Positions 16,295 to 28,621 of a DNA stretch of 64,000 nucleotides are shown here, one piece after another. This stretch comes from Mesotaenium endlicherianum (taxonomy: Eukaryota > Streptophyta > Zygnematophyceae > Zygnematales > Mesotaeniaceae), in NCBI GenBank assembly GCA_009602735.1, contig WELA01003597.1:807081-871080 (forward strand), in the 5' to 3' direction. The notes beneath the pieces were generated by a model. That model saw only the letters and a list, made by a program, of their open reading frames with translations, was not told where the DNA came from and did no database searches. Each line of letters opens with the position of its first letter. The stretch's first letter is position 1. The position numbers were made by a program, and so were the translations under genes.

Positions 16295-17234
16295 TGTTAC
16301 GTTTCTGCTTTTCGAGAGGATCTTTCCTCGGTATTCAAGGAATATTTAATTCAAGTGGAAGGAAAATCTATATAATTGTGCAAATCGACGAATACTCGAA
16401 AGAGCGAAAATGTAAACTAACGTAGAATGTGTGCTTGTGAGAGTTGCACTCACAATGACTCTACAGGTATTTATACCTGCACAACATGAGGCACTGGAGT
16501 GCTTCGAGTCACCACCTAGGGCACTGGTTTATGTTCAACAAAAACGGTCAAAGGGACGTGTCCCATTCGGCCGAATGCTCGAAACGCGCCGTTTGGCGGT
16601 TTGGAGACTTTTCAATGGTTTTCAGAAAACCGGTTCGCGCCAAACGGGCGTTTTCGCGTTCTCGCGACTTTTCGAAAAGTCGCGACTGTTCGCGGAGTCG
16701 CGTTCAGATCATTACATCATGAACCAGGAGTTACAAATAACTACTTGGCCAATTGGTTTAGGTGTGAACGTTTCAAACGACAAGTCGCAGGTTCGAATCC
16801 GCCGATGCAAAGCGACTTTGCATATTTCGTTTCGTTTGTCTTTACTACGGTTGTTCGTATCTTGATACGACGGTTTGTTCGTATTAACGATTGGTCGTAA
16901 ATTCAAAATCTGTGATTGTGCATTGTCGAAATAATGACAATCAAATCAACTTAATCAATCAATCATTTAATAAGTTATCATCTCATAATTAATCAAAGTA
17001 ACTTTATGAATAATTATGTCGTACTTTTGCGAAGTAGTCGAGTTACGTTACGACGCTTTTTGCAATAGTATTGCGGTCGTTTCGCCAATCGACCAGGAAT
17101 TAATCGGCACACACGTGTGGCGAATAATTGAATATGATGCAATCATTTATCAAATAATATGATAAATAGTATAACGTACTTTAGGTAATTGGGAAAACGT
17201 CCCAAATACGCCTAAAATAGCTCGGATCGTTACA
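16295..17234 (-). mobile_element. Solo LTR, Ty3/gypsy family B
   Basis: A 940-bp LTR in reverse orientation, from TGTTACG to CGTTACA on the plus strand. It matches the 5' LTR of element B1 (54127-55048). A perfect 5-bp target duplication CCGTC lies at 16290-16294 and 17235-17239, so both ends are intact and the internal region was lost by LTR-LTR recombination. It split a pyrimidine-rich tract. Confidence 0.93.
16741..16808 (+). other. tRNA-like segment inside LTR-B (antisense to LTR)
   Basis: Contains a D-arm-like TTGGCCAATTGGTTTAGGTG and a perfect Pol III B-box GGTTCGAATCC, spaced about as in a tRNA. A clean acceptor stem and anticodon stem are not evident, so it is tRNA-like rather than a gene. 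The other two LTR-B copies keep it. Confidence 0.5.
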
Positions 17235-17845
17235 CCGTCCCCTTCCCAAGTTTCCTCGCTTTCTCTGTCCACCCCTTGTTTCATCCCCCGCTTTAGCCCT
17301 CCCACCCACTCTCTTGTATATCCTCTTTCTCTCATCGCTGCCTCCCTCTCTTATTCCCTCCTTCCCACGCTCCCTCACTCCCTCGCACTACTCTCCCCGC
17401 CTTCCACACTTCATCCGTCTCGCTCCTTCCCCCCCCCCTCCACGCTCTCTTCTGCGCTCCCTCCTCCCTCCCCTGCTCCCTCACACACTCCTCCCTTCCT
17501 CGCTCTCCTATTCCTTCCTCCCTTGCTCCCTCGCTCCCATCTCCCTCCCTCCCTCCCTCCCTCCTTCCTCCTCCCCTCTCCCCCTTCATCTCTCCCTCCC
17601 TCCTCCCTTCTCTCTCCCTCCCTTATCCCTCCTAATCTTGCTTTCCCCCTCGCTCCCCCCCTCGCTCCCCCCCTTGCTCCCTCCCTCGCCTTCCTTTCCC
17701 CCTCACTCAGTCTGTCGCTCTTCTCTCCCTCCCATGCTCCTTGCTTGCTCCCTCACTCACTCCCTACCCCACACCTTCCTCATTTGCTCCGTTCCAACAA
17801 CCCTCCCTCTGTCGCACCCTGCCTCTCTTACAAACCTTCCCTCAC
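17235..17845. repeat. Pyrimidine-rich low-complexity tract, right part
   Basis: Continuation of 15640-16294 after the solo LTR, with the same CCCT/CTCC composition. The end of it (from 17572) is repeated at 19488-19761. Confidence 0.9.
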
Positions 17846-19486
17846 TGTAATGAATCAGTATATTGGTAGATATAATAATCATTTACATATAATAGTAAAT
17901 TAAGTTGCGTCTGCTGAACTGTAGTTAATAATCAGTGTGCTGGACTTCATATTTAATATCAATTTAATGACTCACCCGAAAGCAGCAGGCTGAAGTCAAC
18001 TAAAGTCAGCTTGCTCACACATTCTTTGACAGCCAGCTGACTTCCGTACTCGGTAGCAGCGAACTGCCTCAATATGCATCTAAGTGTGGTATGCTAGATG
18101 AATGGCTAGATGACATCCCTATGATGAATGGCGATTCGGGATGATGGGAGATGGCGGTGGATTTGGTTAACCGAGAGGAACGGGTTTTTTTGGCGTAGGC
18201 ATTTCGTTACCTTGACGTTCAGAAACTCCCCGGGCTCAAAGTCCTACCAACGTGGTTAACTCCCGGGTAGGCGGTGCCATCGCACTGGCCGTTGAACAGA
18301 AAACTCATTCCATGTACATATGCTAGACATTGCTCTCGAGTTCCGTATTCGAAAACGAGGCCAACTCTCTTGTATAAGCTTGCTGAGAGAGATCTGAATC
18401 CAAGGCGAGAAGCCATTGATACGCACTGTCTTCTCACCTTGCTTATGTATGAGTTTACTGATTGCATTATTGATGCTACTTTACTCGCATTTGACTTACG
18501 AGTATTCTTCACTGCTAGTGTGCTGTCCTTTGCCGTTTAACCAGTTAACGGAAAATACCATAAATGTTACTTGCTGATATAATGATCTTTATTAATTGTT
18601 AATCGCCTATTTGGTAAGTCAATTCATTTCAGTGGTATCGGAGCAGTTATCACAGTCTTCTTTGTATGGTAAGGACAAGGTTTCAAACTAGCAACTCCCG
18701 AGACATGGAGAACCAGGATAACGAGAATGTCAAGAACCAGGCGGAAAGCCATGTAGCGGGAACCCGTACCTATTCTGAAGCAATGGCAGATACTGTAGCT
18801 AGAGAGGCTGCAGATGAGGCAGCTGCTATTGCCCCAATCGCAGCACAGCAAGCTGAGGAGGAGAGAGCCAGATTAGAAGCTGAACAAATAGCAAAGGCTG
18901 CTGAAGATACAGAAAGATGGGAAGGACAGCCAGCTGACGAGCGCACTGTTGAAGAACTTATGGCATCAAGGGCCAATGTTCTGAACCCATTTCCTGCTGT
19001 ACAACTCAATGTACCCTAAGGTCAAATACGTGACCGGCTGAATGCGGCAGGATTTGCTGCTGCAGGAGCGAGAGGGACTGTTGAGGACACTACTCAGCGA
19101 GTAGATGCCAATGCTGCTGTTGCATTTGCTAGACTACCACCCCAGAGTGTAGACTTGTGAGCATTGTTCGTTCAAATGCAGTCCCAAATGGCGACCATGT
19201 ATCAGTCCCAACAGGAGGACAAAAGAATCATAATGTCTCTACTGCGGGACAGAGACCAACTGGGGTCTCAAACCACTGGTGGTGGTGGCAGAGGGCCTAG
19301 TAAGCCCAAGCCGAAACCTCCCCAGGACTATGATCCTGAGGGAAACAGAAAATATTACCTGATCAAGTTTCTCGCGGATGTTGAGCAGTGGCTGGAGAAC
19401 TACCCAGAACTACAAGATTACGAGAAGGTCAGGCACACCGGTGCGCTACTGAAAGGCAGTGCCGCAGACTGGTGGCTTTACTGGAA
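17572..19486 (+). repeat. First copy of a 1,915-bp near-identical direct duplication
   Basis: Matches 19488-21402 at a fixed offset of 1,916 with only two differences noticed, at corresponding bases near 19406/21322 and 19462/21378. It contains pyrimidine-rich DNA, a full family-A LTR (17846-18631), a TGGTATCGGAGC primer site and the start of gag. It stops exactly at an N (19487). This is best read as two overlapping contig ends left unmerged. Confidence 0.9.
17846..18631 (+). mobile_element. LTR of family A (duplicated contig-end copy)
   Basis: TGTAATG...TTTCA, 786 bp, followed by the primer site TGGTATCGGAGC. It carries an extra block of about 66 bp after 'AACCGAG' (roughly 18175-18240) that other family-A LTRs lack. 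The same LTR recurs at 19762-20547 in the duplicate. Confidence 0.9.
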
Positions 19487-19487
19487 N

Positions 19488-21402
19488 TCCCCTCTCCCCC
19501 TTCATCTCTCCCTCCCTCCTCCCTTCTCTCTCCCTCCCTTATCCCTCCTAATCTTGCTTTCCCCCTCGCTCCCCCCCTCGCTCCCCCCCTTGCTCCCTCC
19601 CTCGCCTTCCTTTCCCCCTCACTCAGTCTGTCGCTCTTCTCTCCCTCCCATGCTCCTTGCTTGCTCCCTCACTCACTCCCTACCCCACACCTTCCTCATT
19701 TGCTCCGTTCCAACAACCCTCCCTCTGTCGCACCCTGCCTCTCTTACAAACCTTCCCTCACTGTAATGAATCAGTATATTGGTAGATATAATAATCATTT
19801 ACATATAATAGTAAATTAAGTTGCGTCTGCTGAACTGTAGTTAATAATCAGTGTGCTGGACTTCATATTTAATATCAATTTAATGACTCACCCGAAAGCA
19901 GCAGGCTGAAGTCAACTAAAGTCAGCTTGCTCACACATTCTTTGACAGCCAGCTGACTTCCGTACTCGGTAGCAGCGAACTGCCTCAATATGCATCTAAG
20001 TGTGGTATGCTAGATGAATGGCTAGATGACATCCCTATGATGAATGGCGATTCGGGATGATGGGAGATGGCGGTGGATTTGGTTAACCGAGAGGAACGGG
20101 TTTTTTTGGCGTAGGCATTTCGTTACCTTGACGTTCAGAAACTCCCCGGGCTCAAAGTCCTACCAACGTGGTTAACTCCCGGGTAGGCGGTGCCATCGCA
20201 CTGGCCGTTGAACAGAAAACTCATTCCATGTACATATGCTAGACATTGCTCTCGAGTTCCGTATTCGAAAACGAGGCCAACTCTCTTGTATAAGCTTGCT
20301 GAGAGAGATCTGAATCCAAGGCGAGAAGCCATTGATACGCACTGTCTTCTCACCTTGCTTATGTATGAGTTTACTGATTGCATTATTGATGCTACTTTAC
20401 TCGCATTTGACTTACGAGTATTCTTCACTGCTAGTGTGCTGTCCTTTGCCGTTTAACCAGTTAACGGAAAATACCATAAATGTTACTTGCTGATATAATG
20501 ATCTTTATTAATTGTTAATCGCCTATTTGGTAAGTCAATTCATTTCAGTGGTATCGGAGCAGTTATCACAGTCTTCTTTGTATGGTAAGGACAAGGTTTC
20601 AAACTAGCAACTCCCGAGACATGGAGAACCAGGATAACGAGAATGTCAAGAACCAGGCGGAAAGCCATGTAGCGGGAACCCGTACCTATTCTGAAGCAAT
20701 GGCAGATACTGTAGCTAGAGAGGCTGCAGATGAGGCAGCTGCTATTGCCCCAATCGCAGCACAGCAAGCTGAGGAGGAGAGAGCCAGATTAGAAGCTGAA
20801 CAAATAGCAAAGGCTGCTGAAGATACAGAAAGATGGGAAGGACAGCCAGCTGACGAGCGCACTGTTGAAGAACTTATGGCATCAAGGGCCAATGTTCTGA
20901 ACCCATTTCCTGCTGTACAACTCAATGTACCCTAAGGTCAAATACGTGACCGGCTGAATGCGGCAGGATTTGCTGCTGCAGGAGCGAGAGGGACTGTTGA
21001 GGACACTACTCAGCGAGTAGATGCCAATGCTGCTGTTGCATTTGCTAGACTACCACCCCAGAGTGTAGACTTGTGAGCATTGTTCGTTCAAATGCAGTCC
21101 CAAATGGCGACCATGTATCAGTCCCAACAGGAGGACAAAAGAATCATAATGTCTCTACTGCGGGACAGAGACCAACTGGGGTCTCAAACCACTGGTGGTG
21201 GTGGCAGAGGGCCTAGTAAGCCCAAGCCGAAACCTCCCCAGGACTATGATCCTGAGGGAAACAGAAAATATTACCTGATCAAGTTTCTCGCGGATGTTGA
21301 GCAGTGGCTGGAGAACTACCCAGAACTGCAAGATTACGAGAAGGTCAGGCACACCGGTGCGCTACTGAAAGGCAGTGTCGCAGACTGGTGGCTTTACTGG
21401 AA
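19488..21402 (+). repeat. Second copy of the 1,915-bp duplication
   Basis: Repeats 17572-19486 and then continues without a gap into the rest of gypsy-A1. This copy is the continuous one. Confidence 0.9.
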
Positions 21403-24400
21403 AGGAGAGCGTAAGGCTCGGCAACTCGGTGACCCTACGTGGGTAGAGTTTGTCGAGAAGTTGCATGAGAAGTTTGATGTCATCAACCAGCAGGAGAAAG
21501 CTATCTATGCGATAATCTCCTTGACACTGAAGCAGACCACTTCAGTTGCTGAGTTTTCTCAAAAGTTCCAGGAGAACATGATGAAACAGCCAGACTTGCC
21601 AGAACCGTGTAGGATAGCAAACTTCACGTATGGCTTGAAATCCGAAGTCTCGGGTCATTTTGCTGAGAAGAAGTATGAAAAACTGGCTGACTTGATCCAG
21701 GATGCTGATGCCTGGGATCAGCAACAGTTCAATCACAAGCGCAAGAGTAATGCTTTGGTGTCTAAGATTGTCAAAAACTCCACGGTTCCTACAATGCAAT
21801 TAATGGAGACCAGGCTGAGGATGCTCAGGGTGATGGATATGAGTATGAGTATAATGCTATGCAGTCTAGAGGTAGAGGTGGTTTCTCTCGAGGCGGCTAT
21901 GGAAGAGGTGGTGGTAGGACTAAGCCGAGACCAGCCTCAGCAAAATTTGTTTGCTTCCATTGCCAGCAGACGGGTCACTTCAGAGAGCAGTGTCCAGTCA
22001 AGCACCTCCCAAAGGTCGAGAAAAAGGACCAGCCTTTAAAAGGCAGCAACAGTCAGTAATCCAGTCTACTGACTGTGAGGATGCTAGAGATAGTGAGTCG
22101 TCACTAGCTGCCCTCGTAGCAGGTATTATGGGTCCTGCTGAACTGGATTCACTATGCATGCCTGACAACCAGATAAAGGAGACCATCAGCAATATGGATG
22201 TCCAGGAAGTGCACACTCTGGATGCTCTTGTTCCACCTGATGTCCAACATTTCTTTGCTAAGTCAGGAGAACAATGCGAAAGTCAGGAAAAGACAGTCCC
22301 CCCTATCCTACTGCATTGCATGATTGCAGGTAGGAAGGTGAGGGCATTTGTTGACGGAGGGGCGTCACATACTTTTATCCACAAGGACTTAGTTAAGCGG
22401 CTAAGGCTGCCTACTGTCACCCAAGGGAATAGAAAAATATTCCTTGGAGATGCCTCAAGTATCCTGGGAGGAGTCATAACCAAGCCTATTGAGGTCCAGT
22501 TAGGTTCTGGCATTGCAGTTCTAACTGAAACGCTTACATTTGAGGTACTCAACACTGGTTTTTATGATCTCGTGCTAGGCAGGTCCTGGCTTAATAGACA
22601 TCAAGCTGAGGTGTGTTGGAGCAGAGGTACAGTTAAAGTGAGAGGAGCCAGTGTTGGGCAGACTAACTTGGCACCCACCACTGCTCTTCCTCTTGTCCTG
22701 TGTGGATGGCAAATGAAGGAAAAGAAGAGGCTTCCAGAAGGATGCAAGTTGCTGAATGCAATGGAGTTCGTCAAAAGAAGGAACCTGAAGGAAGACAGAA
22801 TGTTTTGTCTGCTGCTAAGAGAGGTACCTCATCAACCTGAAGAAGTGGTGGAGAAAAAGGTAAGCCCTCCGGAGCACCCTACTGCTGCAAAAATTGTTGC
22901 TCAGTACACTGATGTATTTAATATGCCTCCAGGACTACCCCCTAAGAGGGAAGTAGATCTATTACCTGGGAGTCAGCCACTTTGGCAACGCACGTATGGC
23001 TTGTCTTATGTGGAGAGCGAGGAGTTGAAAACACAGATTGCAGAGCTTGAGGAAAATAGTTATATTTCCCCCAATAAATCACCTTACGGCGCACCCATCC
23101 TATTTGTTAAGAAAAAGAATGGCAGTATGCGGATGTGTGTGGATTACAGAGCCCTGAACAGAATCACGCTAAAGATCAAGTATGCTTTACCCAGAATCGA
23201 GGACTTGCTTGATACCCTGTCTGATGCTAAGGTGTTCAGTAAGATAGATCTCAAGAGTGGTTATCATCAAATCAGAATTGCTGAGGGGAATCAATACAAG
23301 ACTGCCTTCCGCACACGTTATGGACACTATGAGTTCAACGTGATGCCATTTGGACTGACTAATGCTCCTGCGACCTTCATGGGTGCTATGAATGACATTT
23401 TCAGGCCTTATTTGGATAAATTTGTGCAAGTTTTCCTGGATTATATTTTAATTTTCTCTAAAGATGAAGCTCAGCACGCTGAACACTTAAAGACAGTCAT
23501 GGACATTCTGAGAAGAAATTAGTTGTATGCTAAAATGAGCAAGTGTGATTTCTTTAAAGAAAGTATTCAATTCTTAGGCCACCTTGTCAGTAAAGAGTGC
23601 ATCAGTGTGGATCCTAAGAAAGTCCAGACCATAAGGGACTAGCCTGTACCACAGTCTGTCTCTGAAGTTAGATCCTTCCTCGGGTTGGCTAACTACTATA
23701 GGAGATTTATTGAGAATTATTCCACAAAGGCCAGTAAACTGACTGACCTTACTAAGAAAGACATAGGGTATGTGTGGGGGGAAGAGCAGCAGGCTGCCTT
23801 CCAAACCCTTAAAGATGCCCTTTGTTCTGCCCCAGTGCTAGCCGTGTATGACCCCAGCAAACCGGTGCAGGTGGTCACTGATGCCTTTGACTTTGCCATG
23901 GGTGCTATTTTGTTGCAGCCTGCTGACAAGACCACAAAGGATGGTAAGGTACGGCAGGAGTGGCACCCTGTGTTGTATGAGTCTATGAAATTTAATCCAG
24001 CGGAGATTAATTACTCAGTGCATGATAAAGAGCTGCTAGCTATCATTCATGTGCTCAAACAGTGGAGAGCATACTTACATGGTAAAGCTTTTAAGGTGAT
24101 TACAGATCATCTAGCTCTGACTCACTTTCAGAAGAAGTCCAAGCTGTCGAGGAGGGAGAACCGCTGGAGCCAGATGCTGGAGCAGTTCCAAGTCCAGATC
24201 GACTACAAACCAGGGAAGTTGAATCCTGCTGATGCACTCTCTAGAAGACCTGACTTGCAAGAAAGGAACTTCATTCAGCATGCTGTAGATAAGGTCCTTT
24301 GTGCACTCACTTCACTGAAGGTGAAAAAGTCCTTCATAGAACAACTTAGGAAAGCCTACCTTTCTGACCCAACCTTTGAGCCCAGCCCCACTACTGGTGT

Positions 24401-27400
24401 GTGTCGTGCTACTGCACTCGGGTATGAGCTTAGGGGAGGGGTCTGGGTGACTGAAACCACTTCAGGCAGGCTGAAGCTGGTCATTCCTAATAACGTGGAA
24501 TAAAGGTCCCTTTTTTTGAGTCAAGCACATGACAGTTTACTGGGTGGGCATTTGGGGCAGGCCAAAACTGTTGGCAAACTGGCAAAACATTATCATTGGG
24601 AGGGATTACCTCGGGAGGTCTGAAATACGTTAAGTCCTGAGACCAGTGTCAAAAGAATAAGTCTAGGCACACACCACCGGGGGGCCTCTTACAACCGCTG
24701 CCCATCCCAGCTGGCCGCTGGGAAACAATATCCATGGAGTGGGTGGTCACACTGCCACAAACTGCCAATGGGCATGATTCGATACTGGTTGTTGTGGATA
24801 AACTGACAAAAATGGTCATTTTTATCCCCACAACTGTCAAGGTAACTACACTCAAAACAGCGAGACAGTTCTACAACCATGTAGTATGCCAACATGGGCT
24901 ACCCTCTAATATAATCTCAGACAGAGACTCGAAATTTACCTCTAAGTTCAGGACAGCTTTATTGGGGTTAATGGGAGTCAAGCAGCTGCTGAGCACAGCA
25001 AACCACCCTTAGACTGATGGGCAGACTGAAAGAACTAACAGAGTTCTGCAAGAGGTCCTGAGAGCCTATATTAACCAAAAACAAGATAATTGGAATGACC
25101 TGTTACTGCAAATCCAGTTTGCGGTCAACAGTGCGGTGCACGCGTCAACGGGCAAGACTCCTTTTGAACTAAGCCTGGGTAGAGTCCCCAAGTCTCCTTC
25201 AGATGTCCTAAGGGAGTCTTTAACTCACTTTGAAGGGATTGACAATCCGGTCTCACTCCAGTTAACTCAGGAGTTTGTTGACACCCTGTCAGAAGTCCAG
25301 CAGAACCTGCACAAAGCCCAGGAAAACCAACAAAAGTACGCTAATCAGCACCGTCGAGAACTGACCTTTTCTAAGGGCGATTTGGTCAAAGTGCATTCTC
25401 AGCACTTGTACCTGCCTGGTGTGGTCAAGAAAAAGCTTGGTCTTATCTGGGTCGGTCCATATTCGTTGGTGCGAGGTGTCGGTCAGAAAGCTTTCAAACA
25501 GAACATGTCAGCCGAATACAAGGGTCCTCCGGCCTTTAATGTCTCCTTCCTGGAACGTTACATCCCCGCTGCCCGGGACGGCGACCCTGAGGAATATGAG
25601 GTTGAGGAGATTTTAGACGCGCGCTCGGTTCGTCGATCGTCTAAATATGTCATGAAGTACCTCATTCGATGGAAGGGTTACGATGCCTCTGGGAACACTT
25701 GGGAATTTAACGACCATTTGACTAATGCCAAAGGGGCGTTGAAACGGTTCCACCTTCGGGCGGCTGGAGCACCTCCCTAACAGTCATTTCAGTTGACACG
25801 GGAAGGTGACAGGAGGTCCTGTCTCCATTTAAGTTGGAGGGGAAAATATGACAGTTAGTATGCGAGAGCGAGAAAGGGACAGTTATGTGAACCCTAAGTG
25901 TCAGCATAGTGACAGAGGGGACAGCCTGGCCCACATAAAGCACCTTTAGCTGAAGGAAAAAGGAAAACACATTCATACGTTTATGTCTAGCACACCGCAA
26001 CTATGTCAACTCCTAGCAATCACCCTGTAAGGTTAATGGGAACGAATATACCATACTAATACGAACTTACTCCCTTCCTGCAACTTCTAGGATAAAGGTC
26101 GATATCCTATCAACTTGTGCCGTGGCTACATGTGCAGAATGGCTCAGAAAGCGCAAGGCAGAAGAAGCCAGGAGGACAATGGAGCAATACCAAAAGGAGC
26201 TGGCGGCGACGTCCCTCACCAGGAGAGAACAAGAAAGGGTCCGCAAACAACAAGAGGCGGCATTAGAAGCACAGAGGAAGAAGGATCAGGAAGCGGAAAA
26301 CCTCAGGAAACCTGAGGAGGAGAGACAGAAGAAACAACAGGAAGAAGCGGCAGCGGCAGAGGAGGAGAGAAGGAAAAAGGCTGAAACAAACAGGCAGAAG
26401 AGCTTGGTTACTTACAGGTATACTGTGGTGGGTGGCCAAAACTTTGATAACCTAAAAGAAGCATTGCTGGTAGCCCAGGAGATCAACAAGCTGGAACAGA
26501 CAACACTGCTACAGAGGGAAGGAACTGCAGCACTGGATAGGTACATTGAGACACACTCTGGTGTGGTCCTCTACGAGGATTATGCCAAGATGGTGGGCTA
26601 TATAGCAGAGCAGGCCGGGTACCTTGCCGATGATTTAGAGAACAAGCCAGTCCCAATACCGGGAATAGTGGGAGATCAAAGACTCATCAGGATGGTGAGC
26701 ATGCGGCCCGATAGCTTTAAGGATACGGTATTCTACCTCACACTATGCCAGCTTACAATGAGATTGAGAGAAGGAGCTGGGAGTACTTGGCCAGGAAGGC
26801 AGGACAGCAGATGTTCTCTCCCCACTGGTTCCCATGTAAACTAAGAAAGGCTGAGCATGGACCCCAGTATTACCAGCAGCCAACAGACTGGAGGTGGATG
26901 ACGGTCACAAACAAAAAGCAGGAGTGTGACCGAGCCCAACTAGACGATTTCTACTATGGCCTAGACGGCTACCTCATCCTACCACCTCACATTGCCCCTT
27001 GGGACCCCAGGCTGAATGACTGCCTGAGCAATATGAATGCAAAGACCAAAGAGCACAGGAGGAGGGGGAGGGACTACTTCTCAAGGGAAAGCATGCCTTC
27101 GTCAAATGGGCGAAGAATGCAGGCCGGATAGATATCAGCAGGCTGAAGGCCAAGCAACCTCCAGCGCGCCCTAAGAAAGGGAGGTCAGTAGACTACTCCA
27201 TGTCTACCAGGGAGCAGGACGACTTAGTGGACGAGACTCCTACTCTCTCAGAGGAGGAGGATGAGGAGGATGAGGAAGAAGAACAAGGCAGAGGAGAAGC
27301 ATCAGGAGCTGGTACTCAGGAGACCCAAGGGCAAGCAGGGGCACTTCCTAAGGAACCAAGATCAGGTATATGGAACGTGATCTCGGTCATGGAGGCGACT

Positions 27401-28621
27401 GGATCCCGCACTCGCTCCTCCAGCCCACCTGCCCAAGCAGGAAAAGAAGTTGATCTGACTGTACTTGGCAGCAGACACAGGCAGAAATCCCCAGAGGACA
27501 GGGGTGCCAGAAGAGGGACACGCGGGGTGGCCAGAGGTATGCCGGCCTCCCCCTTTGCTCAGGGACGTGTACCTCTTGCCAATGTATTTTAGCATCCTAC
27601 TGGAATGCCTGTCTATGTGGGGATCACACCCAAGTGGGTGAAGAGCAGGCTACCATCCTTCGTTCTCCTCGAGGTCCAACTTTAGAACAAACGGCGTTCT
27701 TTAGAAGGCCAGCTGACAGACCTAGAGGGCTGTCCAGATCAAGGTCCAGATCTCCGTCTCCTGATCCTGAAGCCCCGGGAACACCCCCCTAAGGTGACAG
27801 GCTAAAAAGGCAGTCAGTGGGGGAGGCTGGCCAGGTTCAGGTCCCTTATTTAAGAGTTATGCAGTTTAATGTTGTCGAGGCGACAACAAGTTAAGTTGGA
27901 GGGATTGTAATGAATCAGTATATTAGTAGATATAATATTCATTTAAATGTAATAATTATTTAAGTTCAACCTACTGAACTTTAGTTGATAATCAGTCTGC
28001 TGGACTTTATATTTCAAATCAGTTTAATGACTCAGTCGGAAGCCGTAGGCTGAAGTCCATTTAAGTCAGCTTGCTGACACATTCTTTGACAGCCAGCTGA
28101 CTTCTGTATTCGGTAGCAGCAAACTGCCTCGATATGCATTCAAGTATGATATGCTAGATGAATGGCCAGATGACATCCCTATGATGGATGGCTATTCGGG
28201 ATGATGGGAGATGGAGGTGGATTTGGTTAACCGAGGTCCTACCAACGTGGTTAACCCCCGGGTAGGGGGTGTCATCGCACTGGCCGTTGAACAGTAAACT
28301 CATTCCATGTACATGTGATAGGCATTGCTCTCGAGTTTGGCATTCGGAAATGAACTCTCTTGTACAGCTTACTGAGAGAAACCTGAATCCAAGGCGAGAA
28401 GCCATTGATATGCACTGTCTTCCAACCTTGCTTATGTATGAGTTTACTGATTGCATTATTGATGCTAGTTTACTTGCATTTGACTCACGAGTATTATTCA
28501 CTGCTAGTGTGTTGTCCTTTGCTGTTAAATCAATTAACGGAAAATACCATAAAGATTACTTGCTGATATAAAGATCTTTATTAAATTGTTAATCGCCTAT
28601 TTGGTAAGTCGATTCATTTCA
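19762..28621 (+). mobile_element. Ty3/gypsy element A1 (chromovirus-like), broken
   Basis: LTR 19762-20547, primer site just after, gag from about 20582 with a CCHC zinc knuckle ([14 protein letters not shown]) near 21950, then pol. Pol shows protease ([10 protein letters not shown]), reverse transcriptase ([23 protein letters not shown]), RNase H ([12 protein letters not shown]), integrase (DRDSKFTSKF) and a C-terminal chromodomain (YVMKYLIRWKGYD). A separate accessory ORF (26122 to about 27592) precedes a polypurine tract and the LTR at 27906-28621. The element has several breaks. The two LTRs differ at roughly one site in seven in the first 180 bp and by the 66-bp block. It is therefore either old or assembled from two copies. 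Confidence 0.9.
26122..27592 (+). other. Accessory ORF region of element A1
   Basis: Between the chromodomain and the 3' LTR lies a second coding region. It begins with a Lys/Glu/Arg/Gln-rich coiled coil (many EEERRKK-type repeats). An ordered part with YRYTVVGGQNFDNLKEA, YEDYAKMVGYIAEQAG, PTDWRWMTVTNKKQ and LPPHIAPWDPRL follows, then an acidic Ser/Pro-rich tail. No membrane segment or signal peptide is visible, so it is not an envelope protein. It is a fossil with breaks. See the open copy at 36356-37681. Confidence 0.75.

Noticed and set aside
15651-16349. Ser/Pro/Leu-rich frames in the pyrimidine tracts
   Set aside because: Low-complexity artefacts; the same applies to 17314-17903 and to frames in the 51.4-kb CT run.
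16741-16808. A functional tRNA gene
   Set aside because: No convincing acceptor or anticodon stem, although the B-box is perfect.
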